DNA of 64,000 bases, taken from assembly GCA_036924285.1 (NCBI GenBank), contig JAYKYS010000009.1, forward strand, positions 13,950,001 through 14,014,000, written 5' to 3'. Every line of letters starts with the position of its first letter. Position 1 is the first letter of the stretch. The DNA is from Asterella californica (Eukaryota; Streptophyta; Marchantiopsida; Marchantiales; Aytoniaceae). Position numbers and translations under genes: made by a program. Below are positions 60,701 to 64,000 of the stretch, one piece after another. The notes below the pieces were generated by a model. That model saw nothing but the letters and a program-made list of their open reading frames with translations. It did no database searches and was not told the origin of the DNA.

Positions 60701-63700
60701 AGAAGGTAAAGGACAGACAATAATTGAGAAGTAACATTGGTAAAGAAGGTAGAGAACCAAAACCAGCTAAACAAGACATGTTGGAGGTCCTATTGTAGTA
60801 CCAGACATTTCTTACTTTGAGTAGTGCTTCCCCCGAAGCTTAAATACTGAAGGCGCCACCTCAGACCAGCACCCATCTACAGGTTTGTCGCAGGAACATT
60901 GCGGAACCTGGGTACCGGCCACAGGCCTCTCAAGGACGTATTTTGCTGACGCTGCTGCGCAACCAGACCAAATTTAGAAGTAGGTACCCAGCGGGATGGA
61001 CACATTCCTCAGATCAGTTATGCTCTTATGTTGCAAGCATAACCCCTCAAAGGAGAACAGTCGTCCTCCACGTGGGCGTTCGCACATTCAACACACGTAC
61101 AGAAATGGCTTTGTACTAGGGGTAGCCGGATGATATGCACGGGTGCAGAATTTGAGTGTATCCATCAACGTCGCAGAACATGAGTTACGCTACTCACATT
61201 CATTATCGATATTGTCATGTGACTCCGTAGATGAGTGACGCTTGAACGAGAATCTCATTATACTACCCTTTTTCTTTGCATTCCGAGGGCTGGTTGGACG
61301 GTTCTTGTTCGACGTCATAGTTGTGCGAAGGCGAGGCATACATAGGCTATCAAAAACCCCTTTATGATCACTAGCCTTGACACTGTCTCCAGTTCCTGGT
61401 GATTCGAGGTGCGTAGAATTACGGCCCGATGAAGTATCTGAGATCTTCCTACTTGGAACCTCAGTTACAGACCTCTCCCATTTCGCTCGATTCAGGGCGA
61501 CTTTATCCTCTCCTGATAATGATTGCAAGCTCTTCCTCGGTGAAAGATCCAACGATTTACCACCACCTCTGAAGTTCTCTGGGGCAGTGCCAGTTAGTGC
61601 AGCTAAACCGTTGGGAATATCCTCTTCTTGTGCATGGTACGTTGGAGAACTGAACTTCCCGGAAGGACCGCCTTTAAATCTTTCAGCTTGCAACATTCCA
61701 ACTTGCAGTTCTGCTACCGAGGGTCGCTGGCAAGCTGCTTCATGACTAGATGGATATGTGAGGCTGTTGCCAGCCGAATTTGTAAAGTCTGCAACGGAGA
61801 AGCAGGAGAATGTTAATAAATATACCAAGCCAATCAGCGCTAGGCTGACACTGATAATCTACTCCTGAAGGCCAGCGGCTGATACGTATCGTCAGTAACA
61901 ATCACCTAGTACAAAGAAAAGCGGAATATCAAGCCTACTATAGAGATTTCCAGAAGAAAGTTTACCAGGAAGACCAAAATCTTGAGAGAAAAGAGGCTAA
62001 ACATCATTCTACGCAAAGGGCACTTGGAAGTTTGTTATCTTGGTTCTAGCACGACCAGGAAGCTAGAGCAGAGAATCTCAGGATCCTGTTCACTGTGAAG
62101 TCTGAAGGGTGTCTTGCACTGTGGCCACATTTTGTACTATACGATAGAATTCTGTCGCGCCAAGTCTCCATCTGACTGAGCAGCTGACAGATTGGCATCA
62201 AAGTATTGTGTCGGGAGAGGTCCAAACTGTTCCGAAAGTGAACCAGTCGTAACGCACTGGCTTGTTCAATGGCTGCGTAGTTGATATCGGGAAAGGCAGC
62301 ATATAGAATATAACGACAGAAAGCAAGCGGGTTAGAGGTGCAACATGAGCAGATGACTGGTAAGAAACAACAACATCAAAGAAGATACTCGTAAAGTTGT
62401 TGCCAGAGGAGAAATTTCTTTCGAAATCTCGGTTCTAATTCTTCAAGTAAATACCTTGGTACTTCTGGTTTTGATCATGACCTTATGATCAATCTGCACC
62501 AATATGGTGGGTGCAGTTACATGGAGTGCTAAACATCTTCCAGGCGAGCTTCACATCTCCAGATTAGAGCCGTATATTTTTCAGTCCACATGAACGCTTC
62601 CAGGCCACAGATCAGAAACTAGATCTCCCTCCCTAGAGACGGCGGAGAGTACTAGGAACAATGTGTACCATGCTGTATAGACCAAAGGGGAGATAGTGAA
62701 ATTATATCTTGAAGAAGCCAAGAAGATATAGAGATCAGCCTGTAGATGGATGAACGTGAAGCGTGAATACTTCTACCGATCTACACATGCCAGGAAAACC
62801 TCTTGAAGGAGGCAGTTGTCCAAAAGTTTACTCAAGTTTTTACGGTCAGTGATCGCCGTAGGATCCAGTGACGAAAGTAAATCTTCACCAAATTCGAAAC
62901 TGGGCTTTCGAGGATTTTTGGCCTTACGAAGCACCTGATTGCTAGGACTGTAGAAGGGGGTAAGACAGTGACTTCCGCGGTTTTGTTACATAGGACTTAT
63001 CAGCTTGCAGAGAATGAACGAGGACTGAGCCTAGAGAAGAACCAAAAACGATAGCTTACGCACCAATTAGCAATCATTAGTCGGTGCATCACGGTGTCTT
63101 TACCTCTCATGCAGACAAGCACGATGCAAAGAACCAAAAAGCACATAACTTGGGCAGTGTCGTCATTCGTCGAGAAGTACGTACAACAAGAAAATCTAGT
63201 GTCTCAGGTACGACACTGTTAAGGAATCTCTAAGTTCAGAGGTTCCTCGCTGGCGAACAGAACGATGCTGGCAAGCTAGCACCTAGTCAGATATCAATCG
63301 TGCCCCAACGTAGCGGACGAAGGGCTAGAATACTTTGGACTGGCTGCACAACCTAACAGTTTAACACATTGGATTTTCTCCACGGTAATTCAGATGACAA
63401 TTACCACCCAACCTGAAACTCTAAGTAGCCAGGATTTAAACTGCACATGATTACAGCAATCAAGGAAGCTCAAATTTAGGGTACAGAAGACTCGGATTTT
63501 TTGTGGGAAGCTTAGAGAGCAATACTTGAAGCATGTAACTGATCCTTGCACGATGCATGCAGCAAAAGAACTGTTATTGCGATAGAAGAAAGGATCCCCC
63601 CGTATGTACAAACTTCTAGAGTGCGAGAGCAGATTGACAAGATGTGAACTCAGAAGAGAAGATACAGTCAACTTACCACCATGAACACTCATGTATTCAT

Positions 63701-63751
63701 CATCAGAGTTGAAGGATATGTCTGTTTCAAAGAAAGTCTCATCTCTGCTTC
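57768..63751 (-). CDS. EDR2-like DUF1336 protein, 5' end not found (8 exons seen)
   Basis: EDR2_C/DUF1336 domains occur in plant proteins related to ENHANCED DISEASE RESISTANCE 2, a negative regulator of cell death. Their exact biochemistry is unsettled, and stand-alone DUF1336 proteins are common. The exons are 63751-63677, 61788-61198, 60945-60816, 59452-59281, 59154-59026, 58806-58612, 58280-58158 and 57917-57768. They join in frame to about 520 codons. The first ends in [10 protein letters not shown] wording typical of the family N-terminal part. The second is serine-rich with no domain. DUF1336 then runs through [80 protein letters not shown] and [17 protein letters not shown]. The exon at 63751 starts in mid-codon, so at least one more exon exists, probably beyond the window. 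A 1.9-kb intron follows the first visible exon. Confidence 0.88.
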
Positions 63752-64000
63752 CTGCCAGTCTCAAACAAACATGTTGACTCAAAACAAGTTAATGAGTGCA
63801 CACTGATCCTACAAGAGTCAGGATTGCATGCCATAGCCCCTACATTGCCTGCTTACGACACCCTCCCCAAAGCATACAGGGTGACCGGAAGCACTCACTT
63901 CTCTGATAACCTTGCAACTCTGGTAGATAAACTTAACAAGCTACAGAATTTTGACAACTTGCGCTGACTCTTCTCCGGTTTCTTCATCGAAGAATATATT

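Noticed and set aside
1..64000. CRISPR array, bacterial operons, rRNA genes
   Set aside because: No regularly spaced identical repeats, no ribosome-binding sites and no rRNA signature; the window is eukaryotic.

Overview
This looks like nuclear DNA of a land plant, probably a non-seed plant (bryophyte grade; a liverwort or moss is my best guess, not proven). The reasons are four plant-type genes, three of them split by short GT-AG introns: a chloroplast splicing factor with CRM domains, a LEA_2 protein, a PQ-loop transporter and an EDR2-like DUF1336 protein. They sit in a matrix of decayed Ty3/gypsy elements. All four genes lie on the minus strand. No CRISPR array, rRNA gene or credible tRNA gene was seen.

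Layout. 1-3.5 kb: AT-rich DNA, then a broken group II intron maturase relic (about 1.97-3.06 kb). 3.5-10.3 kb: a ten-exon CFM2-like gene with four CRM domains, whose reconstructed frame is open through every junction (1416 aa). 10.3-23.5 kb: retroelement territory. A minus-strand Ty3/gypsy element runs from a 5' leader near 19.4 kb through gag and retropepsin, and on to reverse transcriptase near 11.7 kb. Between protease and reverse transcriptase it carries a cytosine-5 DNA methyltransferase-like domain, split from the protease by a nested insertion. Next to it is a long inverted repeat (arms about 1.1 kb) and a second, plus-strand gag relic. 23.5-32.6 kb: mostly gene-poor, with the single-exon LEA_2 gene at 27.8-28.4 kb. 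32.6-45 kb: a chromodomain integrase relic, an LTR with a PBS-like site and duplicated leader, several tandem and inverted repeats, and a second copy of the 5' region of the methyltransferase-bearing element. 45-49.5 kb: nothing recognisable. 49.5-52.3 kb: a six-exon PQ-loop gene. 52.3-57.8 kb: no confident gene. 57.8-63.8 kb: the EDR2-like gene, whose 5' end lies off the right edge or in unrecognised exons.

The most interesting item is the retroelement-borne DNA methyltransferase. Its motif I (LELFG), catalytic PCQ-type motif (now SCQG, cysteine kept), HRPR-WWTN motif and C-terminal motifs can be read in order, although the copy has stops and frameshifts and is dead. A second point is the maturase relic lying just downstream, on the same strand, of a gene whose family splices organellar introns. 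This may be coincidence.

All coordinates for spliced genes come from reading splice sites and family motifs by eye. Boundaries of repeats and retroelements are approximate.
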